This document shows, piece by piece, positions 47,219 to 58,030 of a stretch of DNA of 64,000 nucleotides (position 1 is the stretch's first letter; each line of letters starts with the position of its first letter). The position numbers and the translations under genes were made by a program. Origin of the DNA: Ampullaceana balthica (Eukaryota > Mollusca > Gastropoda > Lymnaeidae); NCBI GenBank assembly GCA_944989445.1, contig CALYLW010000318.1, positions 310,001 through 374,000 on the forward strand, written 5' to 3'. The notes beneath the pieces were generated by a model, which did no database searches, was not told the origin of the DNA, and was given only the letters and a program-made list of their open reading frames with translations.

Positions 47219-47337
47219 GAAAGTGATTGTACAACATTTACCAAACCAATTCTTTGCCCAAATAAGTTATTTGATTTAATGAAAAAATGTATGCATGTAG
47301 ACCCAACGAAGAGACCGAACACTCAAAGTATTATAAG
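47219..47337 (+). CDS. Protein kinase, end of catalytic domain (C-lobe exon)
   Basis: After a pyrimidine-rich acceptor (TTTTTTTTCTTCAG) the frame reads ESDCTTFTKPILCPNKLFDL, then MKKCMHVDPTKRPNTQSII, and stops at AG|GTAAGT. The sequence CP..L..LM..C...DP..RP....I is kinase subdomain X-XI. The invariant-type Arg of KRP is present. Receptor tyrosine kinases usually have CW and RPTF; here Met replaces Trp and Asn-Thr replaces Thr-Phe, so the protein is an atypical member or from another kinase group. It ends in phase 2 and joins exactly to the exon at 50093. Earlier catalytic exons were not found in the window. Confidence 0.72.
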
Positions 47338-47444
47338 GTAAGTTCACCCTGTTGAATGAAAGCAGAGGCAGATTAATTAGATGCATACTTTGTTATTGAG
47401 GAGTATATCTTTCCATACAGAAAAGTGTCGACTGTTAAGAGTAT

Positions 47445-47644
47445 CAGTGGCGTCACTGGGTTTGGTGGCACCCAGTGCGGTAGCTCATCGTGTCGCCCCC
47501 TCACAACGTACCCCATTAACCCCCTCAGATTCTGCCAGTGCCAAATAACGGGAACATACATAAATTGACAATTTGGTGTCTCCCCCTTGTTATGGTGTCT
47601 CCTAGTGCGGTTCGCTCCACCCGCACCCCCCAGTGGTGCCTCTG
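47445..47644. mobile_element. 200-bp hAT MITE with perfect 8-bp duplication
   Basis: Starts CAGTGGCGTCACTGGGTTTGG and ends CCCCCCAGTGGTGCCTCTG. Flanks AAGAGTAT on both sides are identical. It lies in the kinase intron. Internal repeats of GGTGGCACCCAGTGCGG and GGTGTCTCCTAGTGCGG. Confidence 0.92.
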
Positions 47645-47654
47645 AAGAGTATTA

Positions 47655-48417
47655 CGGAAACAGAAACAACTAGATGCAAACTAATTTTTTTCATGGACAA
47701 CAAACTAATTTAAACTACAGATGCAAAGTACTCAGGAGTAATATTAAATGAGAAAGTATCGAAGCATATCCATGTCAAAGAAGTTATTAAAAATCAAACA
47801 ATACTTAAGGCTTCATTTTAAAAAAATTTTTTTTACAAATGTAATAAGAATATGAAAGTAAAAATCTACACTAGTATATGCATCGTCTGTAAGCGACCAA
47901 TCTACCTAATAAAACATAGATAATCCAGTAAATATTCACAAAAAACAGCTGAAAGATTCATTACTGGAATATACTCCAATCGGCAAGAGCAATACCTTTG
48001 GTTAATCATTAAAATTTTGAAACATTAGCTGATATAAGAGCGACTAAATTAATAATAAGGTTAATCAAGTAATTCAAACTTGCAAATAAAACATGAAAAT
48101 AGTCTAATACAACTCTAAGATAGACATGAAGATAAAAAAATCTTTTCTCATTCTGTTTGCGAAAACAAACACAAATTCTTTTTCTTCCCGACTTAAATTC
48201 GGACGAAGAATGGGTTGTGTGATCAAACTAGGAAAACAAACACTCTATTTAAAAGTCTAATAAAAATGCAAGACGATACAAAAAAAAATAAGCGTAGGAC
48301 GCAATAATCCTCTGTACACAAGGAGCGTCTGTAAAAGATAGACAATACAAGATAAGATCAAACAAAAAGAGATAAGCCAAAAATAAGATAACACAAAATA
48401 CTATAATATAATAATAT
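47655..48417 (+). pseudogene. Decayed LINE ORF2 3' half with GATAA tail
   Basis: Across frames: DAKYSGVILNEKVSKHIHV, KCNKNMKVKIYTS, a KQLKDSLLEYTPIG-like region and RLKFGRRMG. This is the order seen in Jockey/L2-type reverse-transcriptase C-termini. It is followed by GCGTAGGACGCAATAATC and a degenerate GATAA-rich tail. It has many stops and is inactive. It sits in the kinase intron. Confidence 0.65.
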
Positions 48418-49549
48418 TAGGGGTCTACCGATATGCCTTTTTGCCGATATTGCCGATACCGATATTACCGATATTTTTTTTGCCGATATGAGTGCCGATA
48501 TGAGTATTTGTTATGACAAAAACCAGCGGTCATATTTGATGACGTCATTCTTAAATTTATCACTCGTAATTATTTATCTTTAATATTAGGGGACTACCGA
48601 TACGCATTTTTGCCGATATTACCGATATTTTTTTCCGATATGATTGTCGATATGAGTATTTGTTAGGACAAAAATAACAGCGGCCTTATTTGATGACGTC
48701 ATTCTTAAATTTATCACTCGTAATTATTTATATTTTATAATTAAGGGGTCTACCGATATCCAGTTTTGCTGAAGTTACCGATTTTTTTCCCGAAACGAAG
48801 TTTCCGATGTGTTTACAAGTTCCAGTTCATGACTCTACATAGGACTCATAACAAAACGAACCGTCCTTTATAAAAATGTACAAGCATATTTGGTACTCCT
48901 TTTGAAACTTCAACCTTGACTCATAATTATTAATTCTAACCAATAGTTTAAATGGCTTTTGCACACGGCCACCTTTTATGAATGAAACAATGAGAACTAA
49001 GTACAATAGTAATAGAGTGAAAATGAGGCTGAAGGTTGAATGGTTGCCAATGACAACAAGTCTTCACACGGTACATTTTGTTATTCCATACGAAACTAAA
49101 TGTTTTAGACATCTGCGATTCTGCGTGCATCTTTGCTATTAGAGCAATTACGTGAACATGTTTACATGTTATACATTTATTAGAGCAATTACGGTATACT
49201 TGGCATCGGCACTATTTACACACAGTATTTCCGAGTATACGAAAATCGGCCGATACCTAAACAATATCAAAGCACATGGCACACTGTATCGTGGCTGCAC
49301 ATATTAATACTAGGACTCTTTTGACTATTTCAATACCGGTATCGGGGTCGATATATTAATTTGTCGAGATATTGTAAATCTAAATGATAGTTTTTTTTGT
49401 TTCCGTTTTTTTGGGGGTCAAAATGTCACTTATTATGAAATATCGGTGACGTCAATATCGGGACCTTTACATGCTACCGATACCGATATTGCCGATATCC
49501 AGATATCGGTGCCGATATATCGGCCAGCCGATATATCGGTAGACCCCTA
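48418..49549. mobile_element. 1,132-bp hAT element with CCGATA repeats and triplicated left end
   Basis: Termini TAGGGGTCTACCGATA and TATCGGTAGACCCCTA are inverted. Flanks AATAATAT (48410-48417 and 49550-49557) are a perfect 8-bp duplication. The left end appears three times in tandem (48418, 48587, 48743), each followed by the TGATGACGTCATTCTTAAAT block in the first two. Ends are dense in CCGATAT/ATATCGG. No transposase seen. It inserted into the GATAA tail of the LINE, which resumes at 49565. Confidence 0.92.
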
Positions 49550-49564
49550 AATAATATATTATTG

Positions 49565-49830
49565 TACAGTAAGATAGGCTAGGATAAGATAAAGAAGATA
49601 AGAAAAACCAAGATAAGATAAGGCAATATGAGTATATACAAGGTAAGGAGAGATAAGACAATATATATTAGACAAGATAAGATAAGACAAGATAAGATAA
49701 AAAATATAAGATTTGTTAAGAAATAAAATATCAGATTAGATAAGACAAGGTAACATAAGATGATAAGATAAGGCCTCAAAAAAATAAGATAAGTTAAGAC
49801 AAGATATTTAAGATAAATAAGATGGTCAGC
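49565..49830. repeat. GATAA pentamer repeat (second half of split LINE tail)
   Basis: Degenerate AGATAAGATAAGACAAG-type repeats, continuous with the tail before 48410 once the hAT element is removed. Confidence 0.75.
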
Positions 49831-50092
49831 TTAATTTTATAAATAGTTGATGTATAATTCCGGCATTACAGCATCTCCTGATTATTGTGGTATAAGAAGA
49901 AAGAGAAATGAAAATAATAAAATATTATTGGTATTTTAGAAAAAGTGAATCATTGCGTTAATTAGGTTTAAGTCTGTCTTTGTGAATAATGCCCAATTGG
50001 TATTGATTACTTATAAGTCATTGCCATATAATTTTACATTAGGAATTTGAATTTCTTTCTTAAATATAATTTATAAATTACTCCAATTTCAG

Positions 50093-51182
50093 TTGTCTTG
50101 AAAGAATAGCCAATATGCCGAACTACAGCATAAATCCATTAAATCCGTCAAAGTCATCATCATCAAAAACTGGTAGTATTGGACAAGATAAAAGAAGACT
50201 ATGGCGACGGCGTCAAAACAAGACCAACTTAAGGCGCCATTCAGCATCTGGTCTAAATGTAATCAACCCATCAGATACATCAGATACCTACGCGAGCAGT
50301 TCTGATGACATGTGTTGTTACAATATGTCTGTCGACTCACTGAGCTCAATTTACAATGAAGCGGCTGACGAGTTTACGGATATTTATACTGACCATTCAG
50401 ACAATTATTTAAGTATTTCAGAAATTGAACTCAGCTCCCAAAGGATGCCGAAATCGATTTATGAAACAGAAAACTGTGAAGGCAAAGGAAATGTTCATTC
50501 TACGTCTGATGTAGTTAACACACAAACAGCTGAACAAAAGCTTTGCGTATCAAATGATTACATGGATCTCAAGGGTGTGAAAACAGAAACTTTTAAATAT
50601 CCCTACGGATCTATGATGCACAGACCATTGCCAAACATTCCAGAGAACGAAAATCCTCTAATGAAAGATCCACTTGAAACCTACCTCACCCCAACGCCTA
50701 CATCTGTTGTTCTGAGTAGTGATCATGAGGATAATGAGAAGACATTAATAACTCTCGATTCTCCTCCACAAAACAATATAGAAACACAAGAAGATCTGGA
50801 TGTATATACATTTGACGACTTTTTGCCTTTAGCCTTGTACGCAACTCCTGTAGATAATGCTATGCCACATTCACAAACCATGAATAAGAGAATAGACTAC
50901 TCTGATTTGAGCACCCTGACCATAGCTGATTATACCTCGCCACAATATTTGTATTTAAAAAGTGTTATTCCTCCTGGACTTCATCCCCTACCAAATGGTC
51001 TGGAAGATGTATCTGCAAAATCACACCAACAAGATGACGTAGCTCAAATTCAACATTCTGGAGAGATCGATGGTATCTCCAGCTTTTCTTCAGAACCTCC
51101 TGACAGTCGTCAACTTCTATCAACAAAAGAATTATTCACCGTCTTGGAATGTATGACGGATTGTGAAGAGATTTATGTATAA
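50093..51182 (+). CDS. Kinase C-terminal tail, terminal exon
   Basis: Acceptor CTCCAATTTCAG. The split codon AG|T gives SIIS-CLERIANMPNYSINP, so the exon continues the kinase frame. The ATG at 50115 is internal, not a start. The 362-residue tail is hydrophilic, with a basic patch (DKRRLWRRRQNKTNLRRHS) and more than fifteen tyrosines, many in SH2-ligand-like settings: YGSM, NDYMDL, NYLSI, TYLTP, YATP, YTSP, YSDL and a terminal EEIYV. A proline motif RPLPNIP is also present. A long tyrosine-rich tail after the catalytic domain fits a receptor tyrosine kinase that recruits signalling adaptors at the membrane. Which receptor family cannot be decided from this tail. Confidence 0.75.
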
Positions 51183-51287
51183 ACTTACTTGAACTTTCTT
51201 TTCATTCCAAGCTTCCATCTATATATACTCAGTTCTACACATTTTTTAACATCATCTTAACCTTAATTTTTGAAATTTTTAGTGATA

Positions 51288-51293
51288 AATAAA
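51288..51293 (+). promoter_or_regulatory. Poly(A) signal AATAAA of the kinase gene
   Basis: Canonical AATAAA about 105 bases after the stop codon, giving a short 3' untranslated region. Confidence 0.75.
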
Positions 51294-51309
51294 GTTTGCA
51301 TTTAAATAA

Positions 51310-52480
51310 AAAAATGATTCAGTTTCTCAGCCTTGAGACGACCAGTCGATAGCATTGAATCTATTTCAGTCAACACAAATGTCCTTGAATGACTAAAAGA
51401 AAATGCGATAAAGCATATGATGAATATAGAATCACTAAACGTTGTGGTATGTGTTTGGGACTTTAGTTAAATTACACATTTCGCCATCAACGTTTTAGAA
51501 ACACAGATATTCTATTATCCTTATCAAATTTAGCTGAGCGTTAAATCAAAACTGCTGCATGGCGTCTGTCAGATATCTGCGCGGCAACGCAGCTTAAAAG
51601 GAACATCACTACTGTTACGTTTTCCTTATTTTATTGTCAACGTTTTAACAAGTAGAAATATTACGTTTGTTTATTTTATATTTTTCAAATACTTTGTTTC
51701 AACTGGTTACTAAAATTAAACACTTAAGTTAAGTTTTTGTTAGGGATCAGCCGGATATGTTTTTTTACTATTTGCCGGATCCGGATAGTTCGGCCCTAAT
51801 ATTTGCTGAATCCGGATTCCGGATCCGGATATCTTTACATTTAAGTGTAAGAGCTAATAGGGTTTATTTTACTACTTTATATCTAGTATTTAATACTATT
51901 TATTAAAATATTTATGATCCTACAAATGGAGAGTATCTTCTATCTACGTTGTGACATTGTCAACGTCAACAATGAACATTTAACAATGAATTGAATGAAC
52001 GAACTTGAACGAAGTTCAACGAACTGTGTAGTAAGAAAAAAGCGAACAGTGTTGTACTGAGTGTGTAGTGTGGTGTGATCTAGAGCCCTAATAAAAACTG
52101 TTCTTTTATTCAGACGATTTAAGTTTAATATTTTGTTAGTTAACTTAGTTTGTTATCTTATGTAGTACGGTGATATCTATACTTGTAACTTTTTAACTTA
52201 ATATTTTTTTCTCGTATTGAAATTGATTGTTTTACTATATTTTGCATGGATTTGAATGATTTCTAGATCAACACTTGTTAATTTGTTTATTTTGTTATAT
52301 ATTAATAATATACAATATAATAGTCAAAGTCACTGGCTGGCTGGCTGGAAGGATGTGGAACGCTATGACGTCATTTTTTAGCGTATATTTTAATACAAGG
52401 CGTGCATCGAAAGGCGCGCAAAAAGGTGTGAAAAATAATTATAAATTTAAAGACGCGCTGTAAAAAAATATATATTAGAT
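51310..52480. other. AT-rich DNA with a possible hAT-like relic
   Basis: At 51743-51835 TTAGGGATCAGCCGGATATG with repeated CCGGATCCGGAT resembles hAT ends of the 48418 type. A matching right end (CTAGAGCCCTA) may be at 52079-52090. No target duplication was found. From 52340 the Helitron-associated TGACGTCATTTTTTAG region begins. Confidence 0.35.
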
Positions 52481-52835
52481 CTATATGACATCATTGTTAT
52501 AGGTTATATTTTAATTTTTGAAAAGGGAACGATGTAAAAATATAATTTGATGATTTATAATTATAAAATACTTTGTGTACATTTCAGCAAGTTTAATATT
52601 TCTTATTTATCAAACAATCATAAGTTACTTGGGCTTTTGACAAAAAAGGGTAGGCGCCGTAGGCGCCCCACAGCTGCAGTGAGCGCCGGAGGCGCCCTAC
52701 AATCCCTTGTATAAAATACTTTGTGTACATTTCAGTATGTTCAATATTAAGTATTTATCAAACAAGGATAAGTTAGTTGGGCATTTGAAAAAAGTGGGCG
52801 CCGCAGGTGCCACGGCGCCGCAGCACAACCTAGTG
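52440..52835 (+). mobile_element. Helitron-associated repeat, partial
   Basis: Shares AAAAGGGAACGATGTAAAAA, ATACTTTGTGTACATTTCAG, AAGTTTAATATTTC and CAAGGATAAGTTAGTTGGGC with 6750-7050, 12860-13050, 43140-43250 and, inverted, 63380-63550. GGCGCCGTAGGCGCCC palindromes occur here, as in the inverted copy. Confidence 0.6.
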
Positions 52836-52991
52836 TATAATAATTAATGTATAACTTAGTTTGTTACATAACTTATTTTGTATAATTATAATATTTACAA
52901 TAGACTAGAGTTTTAAAATTTTAAGACTGAATCTGAATAAGATATAACACATGACGCGAGCAAAATTTTTATTTTTAAGTTCGCAAATCAA

Positions 52992-53050
52992 ATGTATGTA
53001 TGTATGTATGTATGTATGTATGTATGTATGTATGTATGTATGTATGTATG

Positions 53051-53081
<31 letters not shown>

Positions 53082-53830
53082 TGTATGTATGTATGTATGT
53101 ATGTATGTATGTATGTATGTATGTATGTATGTATGTATGTATGTATGTATATGTATGTATGTAGTATGTATGTATGTATGTATGTATGTATGTATGTATG
53201 TATGTATGTATGTATGTATGTATGTATGTATGTATGTATGTATGTATGTATGTATGTATGTATGTATGTATGTATGTATGTATGTATGTATGTATGTATG
53301 TATGTATGTATGTATGTATGTATGTATGTATGTATGTATGTATGTATGTATGTATGTATGTATGTATGTATGTATGTATGTATGTATGTATGTATGTATG
53401 TATGTATGTATGTATGTATGTATGTATGTATGTATGTATGTATGTATGTATGTATGTATGTATGTATGTATGTATGTATGTATGTATGTATGTATGTATG
53501 TATGTATGTATGTATGTATGTATGTATGTATGTATGTATGTATGTATGTATGTATGTATGTATGTATGTATGTATGTATGTATGTATGTATGTATGTATG
53601 TATGTATGTATGTATGATGTATGTATGTATGTATGTATGTATGTATGTATGTATGTATGTAGTAGTATGTATGTATGTATGTATGTATGTATGTATGTAT
53701 GTATGTATGTATGTATGTATGTATGTATGTATGTATGTATGTATGTATGTATGTATGTATGTATGTATGTATGTATGTATGTATGTATGTATGTATGTAT
53801 GTATGTATGTATGTATGTATGTATGTATGT
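52992..53830. repeat. (TATG)n microsatellite, about 840 bp
   Basis: More than 200 copies with about five one-base slips. Runs directly into TTATAGCTGACTAAACCATT, a Helitron 5' subterminal sequence. Both strands give long MYVC/IHTY frames, which are artefacts. Confidence 0.97.
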
Positions 53831-55020
53831 TATAGCTGACTAAACCATTCATCCGATCGCCATGACACTTTCGGAGACTTTTGAGTACGCTCCCGGGATG
53901 GAAATAGGCTACTTTTTTCAAAATTTAACACTCATGGGGCGCCGGGGGCCCATAATGAGAATTTTTTCTTATATGAGCTATATAAAAATTAGTTTAGGGC
54001 TTAGCTGCTTGGAAAATGAATGGATCTTGACCAAACTTGGTACATAACAACTTGATTGCCTATATTAAAGTACCATATGGCATTGAACTCCTAATGTCCG
54101 TTCCTTCGGGGCCGGGGGCCCAAAATCTTTTTTTTTGTAAGCGTTAAATACTTTATTCCCGTTATGATTTACACGATCTTGAAAAGCATTGACTAATATA
54201 TCTATCATGATCCAGATTGAAATGAACAGGTATTTTAAAGTTAATTTCTTGCACCGATTGGGCCCAGGGGCCCTTAATGTTGTTTTTGCTAATCTATATA
54301 TATATAAAAATCAATGTATGTATGTATGTATGTCCTTTATAGCTGACTAAACCATTCATCCGATCGTCATGAAACTTTGGGAGACTTTTGAGTACACTCC
54401 TGGGATGATAATAGGCAATTTTTTGCAAAAATTTAACACCCATGGGGCGCGGGGGGCCAATAATAGTATATTTGTCTTATATGAGCAATATAAAAAATAA
54501 TTAGGTAAATTGATGGATCTTAACCAAACTTTGTATATAAAAACTTGGTAGCCAATATTGAAATACTATAGCGCACTAATTTCCTAATGTTCATTTGTTT
54601 GGGGCTGGGGGCCCAAAATGTCTTTTTTCATAAACATTTAAGATTTTGTTCCCCATTCAATTATTAAAGATCCAGATAAATATAGAGAAATATAATCGCT
54701 ATGAAATTGATTGAAATAAACAGGTGTTTTCAACTTGACATCTTACACATATTGGGCCCTGGGGCCCTTAAATGTCGTTTTTTTGCTTATATGAGCTATA
54801 TAAAAATTAGTTTATGTGATAGCTACTGAGTAAATGAATGGATCTTAACCAAACTTTGTATATAAAAACTTGGTAGCCCATATTAAAATAAAAGGGCATT
54901 GCACGTCTAATATCCAATTGTTCAGGACTGGGGGCCCCAAATGTCTTTTTTCTCGAATATGTTTGAGATATTATTCGTCATTCTATTTTTAACGATCTTG
55001 AGAAATATATCCATGATGAA
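53831..55020 (+). mobile_element. Helitron-like 5' regions, tandem diverged copies
   Basis: Copy 1 follows the microsatellite at 53831. Copy 2 begins A|TCTATATATATATAAAAATC at 54293, a classic Helitron start, then TATG repeats and TTATAGCTGACTAAACCATT. A third partial block starts near 54775. Each carries CATGGGGCGCCGGGGGCC-like and GGGCTGGGGGCCCAAAATG blocks. No helicase is seen. Confidence 0.65.
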
Positions 55021-55034
55021 ACTGAATTTAAATG

Positions 55035-55262
55035 AACTCCTTGGCAATGGTCTCCCACGTATTATGGTCTATCTGTGCCAATGACATGTCTTTCTTGCTG
55101 ACATCCTTGAAGCGCAAGCAGGGGCGACCCTTTTTCTCATACCAGTTGCCAGCTCAACGTAAAGCAAGGCTCTAGGAATGCGCTCCGGACATGACCCAAC
55201 CAACGCAGGCGCCTCTCACTCAGAATTGAGGGCATACTCAGCATATGGCTCCTTCTGAGTAC
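55035..55262 (-). pseudogene. LINE ORF2 C-terminal fragment
   Basis: The minus strand reads LSERRLRWLGHV, a frameshift, LLYVELATG, then RGRPCLRFKDVSKKDM and QIDHNTWETIAK. This is colinear with the fragment at 12131-12629 and is the same LINE group. Confidence 0.8.
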
Positions 55263-55274
55263 CTCGAAATTGTA

Positions 55275-55715
55275 TAAAGTAAAACGTTAGATACTCACAT
55301 GTGCTCTTCACATGGTGTCGCAAAACGTGGGTACTATTGTAGCTAACATAACACATTACATTAGCTGGGACGTGAGTACTATTATAGCTATAATAACACA
55401 TTACACCAGCAGGAACGTGGGTACTATTATAGCTATCAAACACATTACATCAGCAGGAACGTGTGTACTATTATAGCTATCATAACCCATTACATCAGCA
55501 GGAACGTGGGTACTATTATAGCTATCATAACCCATTACATCAGCAGGAACGTGGGAACTATTATAGCTATCAAACACATTACATCAGCAGGAACGTGGGT
55601 ACTATTATAGCTATCATAACCCATTACATCAGCAGGAACGTGGGTACTATTATAGCTATCATAACCCATTACACCAGCAGGAACGTGGGTACTATTATAG
55701 TTATCAAACACATTA
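55275..55715. repeat. 45-bp minisatellite, about ten units
   Basis: Unit core GTACTATTATAGCTATCATA and CATTACATCAGCAGGAACGTG. Length variants of 42-45 bp arise from ATCATAACCC against ATCAAACAC. Confidence 0.92.
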
Positions 55716-55837
55716 CATCAGTAGTGTCAATACTAATTATGTACATAAATTACACTTATGTACAATAATGATATTAAAATGAAAGTTTCACCCTTGAAAG
55801 GACTTGAATCCCGATCTTTTAACTCGCAATGCTGTAG

Positions 55838-55925
55838 AGCAGTGTTTCTCAACCGTTTGCGATTCAAGGACCCCTTGAAAAAAAATTTTCATAGCCACAG
55901 ACCACTCCTGAAAATTGTGCTCCTG
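55838..55925. mobile_element. hAT terminal fragment
   Basis: CAGTGTTTCTCAACCGTTTG followed by CAAGGACCCC is a typical animal hAT end. No partner end was found nearby. Confidence 0.55.
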
Positions 55926-56576
55926 CGTGCTGGAAATGTACACTTCTATATGTAGCCGTGTGGAAGCTTTAATTTAAGACAGGTCATAAATGTGGGACTA
56001 AAGCAGTTATCTTTTTTTATAAAAGTGTTTATTCAGAACAATGGAACTTTAGTTATCACGTTCACTTCTTTCTTTCTAGCGCATCAAACTGTCATTCTCT
56101 CTCTCCTTCCTTTCTTCTCTCATACCACCTAGTGCATATTGGTGCGGTGCACATGGTGCGGCGCTGTGTGGGTGTGCACACTACCCAGCGGCGTAACTTG
56201 GGTATGTGCCACCCGGGGCAGCACGCAGGTGTGCCCCCCCTCCCAGAAAATACATATATGTTCTAAAAGAAAGACAGATTTTTTAGAAAGTTATGATATG
56301 GACATTATTCATGTTTTATGCTAGCAATAAATAGGAAAGCTTTCATTTAAAAATAAAATTGAAGTTTTCTGCTTTTCTTCATAGCACAATCTTTAATGTA
56401 TCAATGTTGTGAGCCATGCCATGCTCAAAATCCAAAATAGCTATTAGTAATTAGATTACGAAAGTGGTGTATGAAAATCATAACTGTCAAACCTCACTTG
56501 AATTTCTACAGTAACCTCATCTTTTGAAGACTACAACTTTCTTCAACAATTTCTCTACATAACAATTATAACATGA

Positions 56577-58030
56577 CTATATATTCACTTTGACCACCAC
56601 AATTTCCTCTCTCGTTCTTTGACTGGAAGGTACAATTAAAATCGTAAGGTCTCCACATAAAGTTTTAGTGAAAATCAAAGCATCCTTTAAGTAGTCCATT
56701 AGTTTCTCTGTGAGTAGCCTTTGCAAATAATTTTTTGCACAATATGTTTGTAAATAATTTCGCGCTTCATTGACTTTATAAAGTACATGTTTCCAAACGT
56801 CCAGGGAAAAAAGTGAATTGTGAAGCAAATTTCCTGCATCTGTTCGTGTGTTTAAATTTTCGTTTGCCTCGATCAGTTTTTCTATAGCCGTAAAAAAAAG
56901 TGTCAAGATGGCTCCCTGATAAATTCACTATTTTGTATCTTGATGTCAGTTGATTGCCTTGCCTGTAGCAGCAAATAGAGCTTTCCAATGTGTATGGATA
57001 TGAGGGGAAATGCGTAACAACGTGCTAGTGTACAAAAAATAGAAACTTTGTTTCAGGTGGAACGGCATGTAAACGAACAAAGATTTAATAAACTGAGCTC
57101 GATTTGACATTGCAATTTATGTTGTAACTAGTGTATCACCAATCAAAAATGACGGAAGTTTTCAAAATAAATACACATCGGATTGAAAAATAACGTAATA
57201 CAGAACTTTCATTTATTTTTATTTTATTCATTTATTTCCCTATTGAGCAATTTTATTCGGACGTTAGAAAAGAGTTATTTTTTGGTGCAGTAATTTGGTA
57301 CCCTGCTTTCTAAAATTAGTAACGTCACGTACAGGACAGACGGGAAGTGACATACATTGCAAATTATGTATATTGATGTCTACTGAACTCCTATAAATCT
57401 TCCAGCAGTAAAGCAGTAATAACACACTTTGGACCTCTGCAGTTGCTCATTTTAAGACCATCAGCTTTAAACTTATTTCAAATCATTTCCGAAATGTCGT
57501 AAGAAGATTTATTATTTTTTCAATTAAAACTATGAAAGATTCTACAGCGTCTTATCTCTGATTTTCAATCTTTATATATCACACAACTTGATTTTTTTTT
57601 ATCCTGATGTGAAATGTTAAGAGCTAACGCATACAAAGGAATAATATTTGTTTTCATGTACCTGATAAATTGTTTTTTGCGAACCGCATCTCATAAAACT
57701 GCCATTTGCCATGGTCTCATTTTGAGTTCGAGGGAACAAGTTGTTTTTTTAAAAATATATTTTGCAAATTTTGTTCTCGAACCACTTGATCGTACTTTGT
57801 TAGAAGATGCATACTTTCCAAAATATTGCCTATACAGTATTTGCACTAGTATATTCCTCTCTGTGACAACGAAATGTCAAATTCTATTTTGCCAGGATTT
57901 AATAATGTCAAACATTATAACACGAACTTCTTGCCCCTTTGTTTTCTTTTCCAACAATTTATTATTGTTAATTTTTAATAGTATAATTTTTTTATCCGAT
58001 TTTTTATTCCTTCAATTTGCAAAAAATTAG
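56577..58030 (-). pseudogene. hAT transposase relic (ZMYM1-like group)
   Basis: About 56890-56600 reads RTDAGNLLHNSLFSLDVWKH, then VNEARNYLQT and LTEKLMDYLKDALIF, the same region as TRKTRSDAGILLNS in the 17318 element. Blocks at about 57650-57960 are AT-rich and coding-like on the minus strand but decayed. A Helitron at 57128-57376 interrupts it. Confidence 0.7.
57128..57376 (-). mobile_element. 249-bp Helitron with intact ends
   Basis: On the minus strand it starts A|TCAATATACATAATTTGCAA. It ends TTCCGTCATTTTTGATTGGT, then GATACACTAG|T. TC start, hairpin arm, CTAG end and A|T target are all present. It is nested in the hAT element, giving the deepest layer of a three-level nest. Confidence 0.85.

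Noticed and set aside
50115..51182. Independent intronless 355-residue gene starting at the ATG at 50115
   Set aside because: The frame extends upstream to a good acceptor at 50092 and joins the kinase C-lobe exon in phase.
52905..53921. Long IHTY/MYVC frames on both strands
   Set aside because: Pure TATG microsatellite translated in all frames.
57614..58030. Plus-strand 138-codon hydrophobic frame
   Set aside because: Lies within the hAT element. The opposite strand looks like decayed transposase and the hydrophobicity reflects T-rich composition.
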